Positions 24,194 through 32,800 of a stretch of 64,000 nucleotides of DNA are shown here, piece by piece; position 1 is the stretch's first letter; the number at the start of each line of letters is the position of its first letter. Below the pieces are notes generated by a model that saw nothing but the letters and a program-made list of their open reading frames with translations, was not told the origin of the DNA and searched no databases. This stretch comes from Streptosporangium sp040640155 (lineage in GTDB: Bacteria; Actinomycetota; Actinomycetes; Streptosporangiales; Streptosporangiaceae), in the NCBI RefSeq assembly GCF_040640155.1, contig NZ_JBFABE010000019.1, forward strand, positions 61,606 through 125,605, written 5' to 3'. The translations under genes were made by a program, and so were the position numbers.

Positions 24194-25159
24194 ATGGAAG
24201 CCCGAATTGCGATCCTGCCTTCTCCGGAGGAGTGGGCGGCGCACGACCGCCCCAATTCCCCCGGTCTGGTCGACCTGAGGTCCATGGTCGAGCGGGCCGT
24301 GTCCGCCGGGGGCGGCGTCGTCGCCCCTCCGGCCGAGGCCGACGGGCTGGTCTGGCTCATCCCCGGCGAGCCGGAGTTGTTGCGGACGACCCTGGAGGAG
24401 AATCCCGGGATCGGGTGGGTGCAGTTCCCCTGGGCCGGGGTGGAGCGGTTCATCGAGTCCGGCGTGTTCGGCTTCCCGGTGGTCTTCAGCTGCGCCAAGG
24501 GGTCGTTCGCCGGGCAGGTCGGCGAGCACGCGCTGATGCTGATCCTCGCCTGCCTGCGCAGCGTCTCCCGGCAGGCCAGGACGCCCCGCTGGGATCCGGT
24601 CGACCCCAGGTCGCTGCACGGCCGGAGCGTGACGATCCTCGGCGGCGGCGGCATAGCCGTGGAGCTCATCCGGCTGCTGGAGCCGTTCCGCTGCCGGATC
24701 AGGGTGATCCGGCGCCGCCCGGACGGCGTCGAGGGCGCCGACGAGACGCTGCCGCCCTCCGCACTGCACGCCGTGCTGCCCGGGACCGACGTGCTGGTGC
24801 TGGCCCTGGCGCTGACGCCGGAGACCAGGCACGTCATCGACTCGGCGGAGCTGGAGCTGCTGCCCGAGCACGCCGTCGTCGTCAACGTCGCCCGGGGCGG
24901 TCACATCCGGACCGGCGCGCTCGTCGACGCGCTCGGCGCCGGGACGATCTCCGCCGCCGGCCTGGACGTGACCGACCCCGAGCCGCTCCCCGAGGGTCAC
25001 CCGCTCTGGGACGACCCCCGGGTGCTCGTCACCTCGCACTGCGCCGACTCCGCCGAGTACGTGGCGCGGATGTTCTGCGAGCGGGTCGAGCGCAACGTCC
25101 GGAACCTGCGGGCCGGGCTGCCGCCGGAAGGGGTGATCGACTCCGCCGCGGGGTACTGA
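24194..25159 (+). CDS. D-isomer-specific 2-hydroxyacid dehydrogenase, 321 aa
   Basis: The NAD(P) site is VTILGGGGIAVEL (about 146-158), a degenerate GxGxxG. Catalytic residues align as Arg234 (NVARGG), Glu263 (DPEPLPEGHPLW) and His282 (SHCADS), in the usual order. The family reduces 2-oxo acids or oxidises D-2-hydroxyacids. ATG 24194 was chosen because homology starts there, although its binding site is weak. The gene is convergent with the M20 hydrolase, 41 nt between ends. A second, only distantly similar member lies at 53548. Confidence 0.85.
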   Translation: MEARIAILPSPEEWAAHDRPNSPGLVDLRSMVERAVSAGGGVVAPPAEADGLVWLIPGEPELLRTTLEENPGIGWVQFPWAGVERFIESGVFGFPVVFSCAKGSFAGQVGEHALMLILACLRSVSRQARTPRWDPVDPRSLHGRSVTILGGGGIAVELIRLLEPFRCRIRVIRRRPDGVEGADETLPPSALHAVLPGTDVLVLALALTPETRHVIDSAELELLPEHAVVVNVARGGHIRTGALVDALGAGTISAAGLDVTDPEPLPEGHPLWDDPRVLVTSHCADSAEYVARMFCERVERNVRNLRAGLPPEGVIDSAAGY

Positions 25160-25200
25160 CCCCGTCCCGGGACGGCCGGTGAGCCGACGCCCGGGGGGCG

Positions 25201-26367
25201 TCAGGCCGTTCCCGCGCCGATCACCCGCGCGGCCGCGAGATAACCGGCCAGCAGGCTCTCGGCGACCGCCGTCACGGTCTCGTCCCCGGGCAGGAAGTAG
25301 GGGCTGTGCAGTCCCGACACGGTGTCGGTGCCCACGAACAGCATCAGCGACGGCACCACCGACGCGAAGTGGGCGAAGTCGTCGGCACCGCAGGAACGCA
25401 GCGTGGCGGGCATGTGGTGGGCGGCCTCGACGAGCATGCAGCCGGTCTCCTCGGCGAGGCGGGCGTCGTTGACGAGCACCGGCTCCCCGTGCATGACCCG
25501 CACCTCCGCCTGGCAGCCGTGCACGCGGGCGACCCCTTCGGCGATCTCGCGGAACCGGTGGTGCAACTGGTGGCGCCAGGGTTCGGACATGGTGCGCAGG
25601 GTGCCGCGTGCGGTGGCCTCCCCCGGGATGGCGTTGGGCGCGCTCCCGGCCGAGACGGTCCCGAAGGTGACCACGGTCGGTGTCATCGGGTCGGCGTCCC
25701 GGCTGACCAGTTGCTGCGCGGCCACGATGATCTGGGCGAGCGCCAGGACCGGGTCGCGGGACAGGTGGGGGTAGGCGGCGTGACCGCCCTGGCCCCTGAC
25801 CACGACGGTGAACTCGTCGGCGGAGGCGTTGACCGCGCCGGGGGTGCAGGCCGTCTCCCCGGCGTCGAGCACCGGCTGGACGTGGGCCGCGATCATCGCG
25901 CCGACCCGGTTCCTGCGCAGCGCGCCGGACTCGACGATGTCCCGCGCGCCCGAGGGGTGACTCTCCTCACGCGGCTGCAGCACGGCCACCATCGGCGCCG
26001 GAGCCCGTACCCGGTCGACCGCCCGGGTCAGCGCCGCCAGGGCGGCGAGGTGGACGTCGTGGCCGCAGGCGTGCATGGCGCCGTTTCGCGAGGCCCAGGG
26101 GACGTCGGTCTCCTCCAGGATGGGCAGGGCGTCCAGCTCTCCCCGTACGCCGACGGCCAGGCCCTCACCGCCGACGCGCAGCAGCGCGCCTGTCGTCGCC
26201 ACCCGCTCCATCGCGCCGCCCTCGGGCAGGGCGTCGAGCATCCGCTTGAGCGTCGGTTCCTCCTTGCCGGACACGTACGGCTCGGCGTGCAGTTCCCGTC
26301 GCAGCTCGAAGGCGGCGGGCAGCTCGGCGTGCAGGGCGGCACGAAGCCGCGCGTGAAGCTCGTTCAC
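25201..26367 (-). CDS. M20 family metal-dependent amidohydrolase, 388 aa
   Basis: Metal-site motifs of the IAA-amino-acid-hydrolase/hippuricase branch are present: GELDALPI (77-84), ACGHDVH (100-106, Cys101 and His103/His106), the EE pair at 134-135 and a C-terminal LHSPYF with a metal-binding His. The dimerisation (lid) domain lies at about 180-300 (SADEFTVVVRGQGGHAAYP). It is expected to cleave N-acyl amino acids or similar amides in the cytosol. It starts at GTG 26367 after GGGAGGGA. The hydroxyacid dehydrogenase is convergent, so the two need not act together. Confidence 0.9.
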   Translation of the reverse strand: MNELHARLRAALHAELPAAFELRRELHAEPYVSGKEEPTLKRMLDALPEGGAMERVATTGALLRVGGEGLAVGVRGELDALPILEETDVPWASRNGAMHACGHDVHLAALAALTRAVDRVRAPAPMVAVLQPREESHPSGARDIVESGALRRNRVGAMIAAHVQPVLDAGETACTPGAVNASADEFTVVVRGQGGHAAYPHLSRDPVLALAQIIVAAQQLVSRDADPMTPTVVTFGTVSAGSAPNAIPGEATARGTLRTMSEPWRHQLHHRFREIAEGVARVHGCQAEVRVMHGEPVLVNDARLAEETGCMLVEAAHHMPATLRSCGADDFAHFASVVPSLMLFVGTDTVSGLHSPYFLPGDETVTAVAESLLAGYLAAARVIGAGTA

Positions 26368-26387
26368 CGTCCCTCCCCGGGGAGGCG

Positions 26388-26545
26388 CACGGGACGAGGC
26401 CCGGAGCCGGGCACCGGACGAAGTCCAGGGCCGGGCATGGCGCGGGACCCGGGACCGGGCGTCGCACGGAGCTCGAGGCCGGGCGTCGGACGGGTCCCGG
26501 GGAAGGGCGTTGGACGAGGCGCGGAGAAGGGCGCGGAGCTGAACA
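26388..26545. repeat. Degenerate GC-rich tandem repeats upstream of the amidohydrolase
   Basis: Variants of CCCGGGACCGGGCGTCGCACG and ACGAGGCCCGGAGCCGGGCA recur with a period of about 24-30 nt. They are not convincingly coding on either strand. Confidence 0.7.
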
Positions 26546-26799
26546 CACGGCTGGTCATACCCATGTGACCCTTCCGAACCACCGGCATCCGGAGATTCCG
26601 GGCCACCGGCGCCTCTGTGCCGCGGCCGCGCGCCCTCCTCTTCGCGGACGTCCCACGACGCACATCATACTATTTTTTTATATAGCTATTTCACAAAAAA
26701 GATCAGCTCGCGGCCGTCCTGCAGGGAATATAATTTGTATGTGCATAGTGACTCGGCGAAAACGGCCGCAGCCCCAGGCTCTGACGAGGTGATGCCGTC
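26546..26799. other. Intergenic region with marked AT-rich pocket
   Basis: The stretch 26664-26745 is exceptional for this genome, with runs of T and A (26669-26686 reads ACTATTTTTTTATATAGC). It could hold a promoter or a decayed mobile segment. A similar 18-mer lies at 40528-40545. No gene is supported here. Confidence 0.5.
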
Positions 26800-27066
26800 A
26801 TGACGGCCGCGAGCAACGGCCCGGCCTCCGGTCGCGGGGCCCCCGCCCGGAATCCGGCCCCCGGCACGATCGTCCTCCCCGGCACCGGCGAGAACGGGAT
26901 CACGGCGGTCCCGTCGGCCCGCGCGGTGGTCGTGCTCCCCTCGCCGCCGGCCGCGCGGAACGCCTCCGGCATCGGCGGCCCGTCCGGCGGTCCCCGGGGG
27001 GAGATCGACGTTCCGGACGGGTCCGGCCGTCGCGCCGGCGGCGTGTTCAAGGCGATTCCGACCTGA
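26800..27066 (+). CDS. Possible 88-aa Gly/Pro/Ala-rich peptide gene
   Basis: ATG 26800 has a good site (GAGGTGA, about 7 nt upstream). The product is low in complexity, without Cys, a hydrophobic helix or a known family. A frame on the other strand has similar composition, so coding status is doubtful. It lies just upstream of the HxlR regulator gene. Confidence 0.3.
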   Translation: MTAASNGPASGRGAPARNPAPGTIVLPGTGENGITAVPSARAVVVLPSPPAARNASGIGGPSGGPRGEIDVPDGSGRRAGGVFKAIPT

Positions 27067-27131
27067 CCGGGGCGCGTCCCGGCAGAAGGGACGCGCTACT
27101 ACTGTAAAAATCACAGGAAGGCCTTAAGCAC

Positions 27132-27824
27132 GTGCTTATGTCCGACAAGCGGAACTACGGCCAGTTCTGTGGGCTGGCCGCGGCGCTAGACATCATCGGG
27201 GAGCGCTGGACGCTGCTGATCGTGAGGGAACTGATCATCGCTCCGGCGCGGTTTCACGAGATCCAGTCGCACCTGCCGGGGATCGGGCCGAACCTGCTCA
27301 CCGACCGGCTCAAGGCGCTCAGCGCGAGGGGGATCCTGGACGCCGAACCCGTCCCGGGGGACGCGCGCGGGAAGCGGTACCGGCTCACTCCCGTCGGGGA
27401 ACAGCTCCGCGAGCCGCTGCTGCACTTCTCCCGGTGGGGCATGCGCTTCCTCACCGACGAGGACGCCAGATCGGGGATGACCAGCAGCGCCTGGGGGTTC
27501 TTCGCCCTGCAGGCCATGATCCAGGGACGGCCCGTGCCCGACGTGCGGGAGTCGTACGAGTTCCGGATCGACGACGACGTGTTCCACATCACCGTGACCG
27601 ACGGCAAGGCGGTGGCCCACCGGGGCGCCGCGGACGACCCGGCCATCGTGGTGCGGACGAGCGCCGAGACGTTCGTCCGGATCGGCGCCCAGCTGATCAG
27701 CCCGTTCGACGCCGTCGTCACCGGCAGCCTGTCGCTCGACGGCGACCCGGCCGCGGTGCTGCGGTGCACGCAGTTGATGGGGCTGTCGGCCCAGCCGGCC
27801 CGTGACGCCACCGGCGTCTCCTGA
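27132..27824 (+). CDS. HxlR-family regulator with SCP2-like C-terminal domain, 230 aa
   Basis: The winged helix-turn-helix (about residues 8-100) has the HxlR signature: one conserved Cys near the start (FCGLAAALDIIGERWTLLIV) and LPGIGPNLLTDRLKAL. The C-terminal 110 residues (DVFHITVTDGKAVAHRGA...ADNPAIV-like pattern) resemble the sterol-carrier SCP2 fold that may bind a hydrophobic ligand. Such regulators control efflux or detoxification genes. It starts at GTG 27132 after AGGAAGG, or ATG 27138. It is unpaired with an obvious target, although the enediyne cassette begins less than 1 kb downstream on the other strand. Confidence 0.85.
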   Translation: MLMSDKRNYGQFCGLAAALDIIGERWTLLIVRELIIAPARFHEIQSHLPGIGPNLLTDRLKALSARGILDAEPVPGDARGKRYRLTPVGEQLREPLLHFSRWGMRFLTDEDARSGMTSSAWGFFALQAMIQGRPVPDVRESYEFRIDDDVFHITVTDGKAVAHRGAADDPAIVVRTSAETFVRIGAQLISPFDAVVTGSLSLDGDPAAVLRCTQLMGLSAQPARDATGVS

Positions 27825-28157
27825 CCGATGCCCTCCGACCGGTGTCCTTCTGACCGGCACCTCCCGGCGGACGCGCCCCCACCGGCGTTCCCCGAAGGAG
27901 AAGGAAGAGGGGCGGCCGCCCGCAGCGGCCACCGTTCTTCGCGCCCCCGGGCGCTCCTCCCCCGTCGCGCGAGCGGCGGCGCGCAAGGCGACGCGAACGC
28001 GGACGGGAGCGGGGAGCGGCCGGGGGCGCGACGAGCCGGGCATGACGGTCCGGGAGTGACGGCCGGGGCGCGACGAACCGGGCATGACGGTCCGGGGGTG
28101 ACGGCCGGGACATGGCGGCCCGGGGTGCGGCGGTCGAGTCCGGCGGCCGGGAACGCC
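27825..28157. other. Intergenic region between convergent HxlR and small membrane protein genes
   Basis: It contains the 42-bp direct repeat described separately, plus GC-rich sequence with no supported gene. No clear hairpin with a T-run is seen. Confidence 0.4.
28023..28106. repeat. Two tandem copies of a 42-bp unit
   Basis: The unit beginning GGGGCGCGACGA is repeated at a 42-nt interval (28023-28064 and 28065-28106) with two or three mismatches. The period is a multiple of three, but no gene covers it. Confidence 0.85.
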
Positions 28158-28628
28158 TCATCCCCGAGGTCGTCGTGCGCGGAGCCGGACGGCGGCCCGT
28201 CCGCCCAGGCCGAGCAGGCCGAGACCGATGAGCGTCAGCAGGCCGACGAAGATCCACTCGCGTGACCCGCCCGGCCCGTAGACCCGGTTGCCCCGGCCGA
28301 CGTCCACCGCCTCGGTCCGCTGACCGGGACGGAGCATGTCACGGTCGCTGCCGTAGAGGTAGACCTCCTGGGCCGTGGCCGCGCCCTGGGCGGGGACGAA
28401 CCCCCCGTACCAGGAGCACGACTCATGTGCTCCGTGGTTGACGCACCTGAGGTCGGCGGCGGTGAAGGTGCCCCTGGCCCCGTCGGCGTTGGCCGCCCGG
28501 ATCGTGGGTCCCAGGCTCGGCACGGTCAGCGCGAGCAGCCCGAGTCCCACGACGGTGGCGAGCACCGCGAAGAACGCCGAGGGTCTCCTGACCGGCAGGG
28601 TCTCCACCGGGGTCGTCGCCGTGCTCAT
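28158..28628 (-). CDS. Two-helix membrane protein downstream of enediyne core, 156 aa
   Basis: One hydrophobic helix lies near the N-terminus (about residues 20-40) and one at the C-terminus (about 125-145, WIFVGLLTLIGLGLLGL). Between them is an extracytoplasmic loop with Cys residues (LRCVNHGAHESCSWYGGF) that may be disulfide-bonded. This is the usual layout of DUF3592-like or similar small envelope proteins, but the family is not certain. GGAGAGGGG precedes ATG 28628. It is the last gene in the minus-strand run after the enediyne cassette; involvement in that pathway is unproven. Confidence 0.55.
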   Translation of the reverse strand: MSTATTPVETLPVRRPSAFFAVLATVVGLGLLALTVPSLGPTIRAANADGARGTFTAADLRCVNHGAHESCSWYGGFVPAQGAATAQEVYLYGSDRDMLRPGQRTEAVDVGRGNRVYGPGGSREWIFVGLLTLIGLGLLGLGGRAAVRLRARRPRG

Positions 28629-28812
28629 GCCGGCCCCTCTCCGTCCGGAAGCCCGCGCGCGCCGGACCTCCCGCTCCGGAACGCGCGCGTGCCCGCCATC
28701 CCGTCCGGGAGCCCGCGCGCGCCGGTTCCCCCGCTCGGGGACACACCCCTGTCCTTCGGCCCGCCCGGGGACGTGCCCGTTCCGGCTCCGCCGCGGCACG
28801 GCGGGGAGACGC

Positions 28813-29358
28813 TCAAGCCGCGACCGTCTCGCGCCGCACCGGCATCTTCACCGCGCAGGAGCAGATCATGGCGTCGTGCTCTGCCCGGTTCGGCCTCATG
28901 TGCAGCACCATGGCCACGACCATCGGGACGAAGACGATGGTGTTGTAGAGCAGGTGCAGTTCCACCCGGGGGAAGACGAGCTGGGCGATGCTGGTGACCG
29001 CGGGCCTTCCGAGAAGGTGGTTGCCGGTCACCGCCTGCAGGAGCAGCAGCAGGTGCTCGAAGTGGTGCCAGACCTGGATGCCCAGGGCGATGTTCCACCA
29101 GGTCCGGGACCGGCCGGTGAAGCCCCTGCGCAGCAGGACGAACCCGATGAGCATGATCACCGCGTAGCCGTAGTGCATCACCTCGGAGGTGACCAGCCAG
29201 GGGAACCACAGGCCGAGCACGCCGCGGGCCTGCGGGAGCGGCCAGCCCAGCACCCAGATCTGGACGGCCTGGGCGATGTGCTCGGCCCAGTGGGCGAGCA
29301 CGATCGCCAGGAAGGCGTAGAGGGCCGGGCGGTGCCAGGTGGTGTTGAGCGATGTCAT
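28813..29358 (-). CDS. His-rich polytopic membrane protein next to enediyne thioesterase, 181 aa
   Basis: Four or five hydrophobic helices carry repeated His in HxxxH-like positions: AHWAEH (about 22-27), VMHYGY, WHHFEH (about 97-102), ELHLLYN and LHMRPN. Such an arrangement recalls membrane-bound di-iron or haem-type oxidoreductases, but no full family motif is recognised. It follows the thioesterase gene by about 115 nt in the same direction and may belong to the enediyne operon. A C-terminal CSC motif (ICSCAVKM) is also notable. The function is unknown. Confidence 0.6.
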   Translation of the reverse strand: MTSLNTTWHRPALYAFLAIVLAHWAEHIAQAVQIWVLGWPLPQARGVLGLWFPWLVTSEVMHYGYAVIMLIGFVLLRRGFTGRSRTWWNIALGIQVWHHFEHLLLLLQAVTGNHLLGRPAVTSIAQLVFPRVELHLLYNTIVFVPMVVAMVLHMRPNRAEHDAMICSCAVKMPVRRETVAA

Positions 29359-29413
29359 GTCGGACCTCTCATGATCAGGGGGGTGGTCGAGTACGACCGC
29401 GGCGGGACCAGGT

Positions 29414-29470
29414 CACGGACTCGGACGAAGGGCTCGGACGAAGGGCTGGGACGGGGGGCTGGGACGGGGG
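29414..29470. repeat. Four tandem 13-bp repeats between thioesterase and His-rich protein genes
   Basis: CTCGGACGAAGGG occurs twice, followed by two copies of CTGGGACGGGGGG. They are non-coding and lie directly after the thioesterase stop. Confidence 0.9.
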
Positions 29471-29474
29471 GCGA

Positions 29475-29885
29475 TCAGGCGAAGGCGTTGAGGGCCGTGG
29501 CCAGTTCGGCGGGCAGGGGGACGGGGGCGACGCCGGTGGGAGTCCTGCGCATGCAGGCGATCGCCTGGGAACCGCGCGCCACCTGGACGCCGCCCCGGCG
29601 GAAGTCGAAGTCCATCGAGATCCGGTTGCCGCTGACCGCGGAGAGCGTCATGAGCACCTCGACCTCGTCGAGCGCGAAGCACTCCTCGTAGTAGGTCATG
29701 TCGCAGCCGAGGGTCACCAGCGCGAGCGTCCCGTCGGCCAGGGACTTCAGCACGCCCGGGGCGTGCTCGGCGAGGAAGTGCTCCCGGCAGTGTCCCTGCC
29801 AGTGCAGGTAGTGGGCGAAGTAGACGTTCCCCACCAGGTTGGTCTCGTCGAACGTGACGGTGTGGACGTGACGGTAGGCGCGCAT
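29475..29885 (-). CDS. Enediyne thioesterase (E10 type), 136 aa
   Basis: This hot-dog-fold acyl-carrier-protein thioesterase is of the CalE7/SgcE10 type. The N-terminal part VTFDETNLVGNVYFAHYLHWQGHCREHF matches the family pattern around the active-site cleft, and the length agrees with known members (about 140-150 aa). It releases the linear polyene intermediate from PksE. ATG 29885 overlaps the PksE stop by 3 nt (TGA/ATG share ATGA), so the two are made together. Confidence is high given the core context. Confidence 0.92.
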   Translation of the reverse strand: MRAYRHVHTVTFDETNLVGNVYFAHYLHWQGHCREHFLAEHAPGVLKSLADGTLALVTLGCDMTYYEECFALDEVEVLMTLSAVSGNRISMDFDFRRGGVQVARGSQAIACMRRTPTGVAPVPLPAELATALNAFA

Positions 29886-32800
29886 CAGACCTCCTCGGGG
29901 AGCGCGGTCGCCACCATGACCGCGGTCCCGGGTACGGAGGCGGTCGCCACGCACCAGCCGCCGGCGGTGAGTGTGACCAGGCCGTGGTGGCCCACCTCGT
30001 GGACGCGGAGCGGCTCGTCGACGGCGGCCCCGGCCTTCGCCAGCGCCTCCCTGGCGGTCCAGACCCGCGCGGCGCACAGGCCCGGATCCTCGCCGGTCTT
30101 GGCGGCGAGGGCATCGGTGACGGCGGTGCCGCGCTCGCCGACGAGGTCCGGCCACTCGCCGTCGGCGATGCCGGAGACGTCCTGCCAGTCGACGCCGAGC
30201 GGGTGCCCGGCCACCCCCACGAGGACGTGACCGCCGGTGTAGGAGGCGCTCACTCCCCCCTCGGGGACCCGCAGCGCGCCGCGCGCGTCGTGCCGTACGG
30301 GACCGCCGGTGAGCAGGGCGGCGAGCCCGGCGGCGGCGTCGTCCTCCCGGCGCCCCGGGACGGTGGCCAGCTCGACGCGCTGGGCCAGGCCGTTCTCGCC
30401 GAGCAGCCGTGACATCCACGGCCCGGCCAGCGACATCGGCATCCCCGCGGGCCATGCCCGGGGGCCGGTGGCGCGCAGCCGCAACCCTTCCCACCGGGCC
30501 AGCACCTCACCGTCACCGGGGACGTCCAGGAGACCCGGACCCGCCGGACCCGCCGGACCGGCTGAACCGGCCGAGACGAGATCGACGTCGTAGACGTACT
30601 CGCCCGCGTGGTGCTCGCGTTCGAGGGCGCGGACCAGGCAGCGGCCCGACGGCCGCCGCCAGACCGTGAACCTGTCGATCCCGACGGGGAGCGCCTCCCG
30701 GTGCGGGACACAGGCCAGCAGCGCGTGAATGGTGGCGTCGTGCGTCCCTGGGTCGCCGAGCAGCAGCTCGGGCGAGTGGAAGGAGGAGAACCAGCGCCCT
30801 TCCGGGATCCCCGCCCCGGCCTCGATCACCGCCTCCACCCGGAACGCGGTCAGCAGCCCGTACGAGGCGACCCGCCGGAACCTGCCGTCGTGGAAGAACA
30901 GGCCGTTGTCGTAGAAGCCGTGCGCGGCGGGCACCGGCCCGGGGTCTCCCGGCGCGGACCCGTTCCGTCCGGAGGATGCCCGCCCGGGACCGCCGCCCCG
31001 CGGAGCGGCCGCAGCCGGGGGCACGGGCGGCGCGGGCACCAGGCGGGCGGTGAACCGGTCGGTGGTGAAGGCGTCGGCCGAGTCGCGCAGCACGACGGCG
31101 GTGCCGTCCGGCCCGGCGAGCGCGGCCACCCGCACCGGATGCGGGGCGTCGCCGTCGACGATGACGGGCGCGCGCAGGCGGACGTCCTCGAAGGACCACC
31201 CCCCGGACGGCGTCGCGCCGTGCCCCACGGCGGTGGCGACCTGCGCCATCGCCTCCATGCCGACCACGGCGGGCAGCACCCGGGTGCCGGAGATGCGGTG
31301 GTCGTCGAGGTAGGGGTCGGTGCGGGCCTCCAGGTCGGCCTCGTAGACGGCCTCCACCCGGGGGGTGCGGGTGAGCTCGCGCTCGGTGAAGCGCAGCAGC
31401 GGGGCGGGCGGTCCCTCGACGGCGAGGGTGGGACCGGCCGGGAAGCGGGCGGTGAGCAGGAGCGTGACGGGGGCCTCGGCGTCGCCGAGCACGCCGAGCA
31501 TCAGGTCCGCGCCCTCCTTCGGGGTGATGGCGGTGATGCCCTGGCGCCGGAGGGCGTCGATCGTGTCCAGCCGGACGCCCATCCCCACCCCCGACCAGAC
31601 CGACCACTCCAGCAGGTGGGTGCGGCAGGAGGGGTGGGCGGTCGCCCAGTCCTCGACCAGGTGCCTCATCCAGTCGTTGGCCAGGCAGTACTCCGACTGC
31701 CCGGCCAGACCGCGCCTGCCGATGATCGAGCCGAAGGCCACGGCCACGCTCAGGTCGTCGCCCGCCTCGTCGAGGAGCACGCGCAGCCCGTCCACCTTGG
31801 GACGCAGGTGCGCGCGGAGCGTCTCCCCGGTCACGGCGGCCAGCCGCTGGGGGAGGTTGACGCCCGCGCCGTGGATCAGGCCGCGCACCGGCCCGTGCCC
31901 GGCGGCGACGGCGAGCGCCGCGCGTACCTGGGCCGGGTCGGTGACGTCGCAGCGGAGGTAGACGGCGCGGGCGCGGGCCTGCAGGTCCGCCAGGGCCGCG
32001 GCGACCGCGGGGTCCTCCGCGGGGGTACGGCCGAGCAGGACGAGCACGCATCCGGTCCGCTCGGCCAGGGCCGCGGCGCTGTAGGCGGTGATGCCGGTGG
32101 CGCCGCCGGTGACCAGGCAGACCTCGCCTTCGCCGATGGGAGCCGTCCCGGTGACCGCGCCGAGCGGGTACGGGACCGTGCGACGGCGCTCGACCGAACC
32201 GTCCGGCAGCCGCCGGAGCTCGGCGTACCCGTGCTCGGCGACGTTCACCGCGCCGTCGTCGCCGTCGTCGCCGTCGTCGCCGGGGTGGGGGCCGGGGGCG
32301 AGCAGGACCGTCACGGACGTGCGCGGGAGCTCGACCGCGAGGCTGCGGCCGACGGCCTCGGCCGCCGGGTGGCCGTCGTGGCGCAGGACCAGCCGCTCGG
32401 GGGCGCGGCCGGCGATCTCGGTGAGCAGGGCCGCCACGTCCTCGGGGCCGTCGTCGGCGGAGAGCGAGAACACCGCTGTCCCGGTCTCGGCGACCGGCGC
32501 CGCCCCGGCCGGGCCGGCGGGGACCCACTCGTGCCGGAAGGCGCGTACCCAGCCGCCGACGCCCTCGACCTCCTCGGTGCTCTCCTCCGTCACCGACGGC
32601 AGGCCGGCGAGCACCTCGGCGGCCTCGGCCACCGACGCCTCGGCGAGCGAGAGCGGTACGGCGGGCAGTTGCCGGCCGAGGACCTGCGCGGTCCGGCTCA
32701 CGATCCGTACCACCTGGAGCGAGTTGAGGTGCAGGTCGCCCAGGAACGAGCTGGACGGCCGGACGGTCTCCAGCGGCAGTTCCAGCCCGGCCGCGAGCTC

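Noticed and set aside
26703..27050. 115-codon minus-strand frame divergent from HxlR
   Set aside because: It might have been an HxlR target gene, but it lacks a recognisable domain or membrane helix and overlaps another low-complexity frame.
28023..28106. Possible CRISPR or attachment-site pair (42-bp repeats)
   Set aside because: The two copies are directly adjacent, with no spacer, integrase or cas gene nearby.
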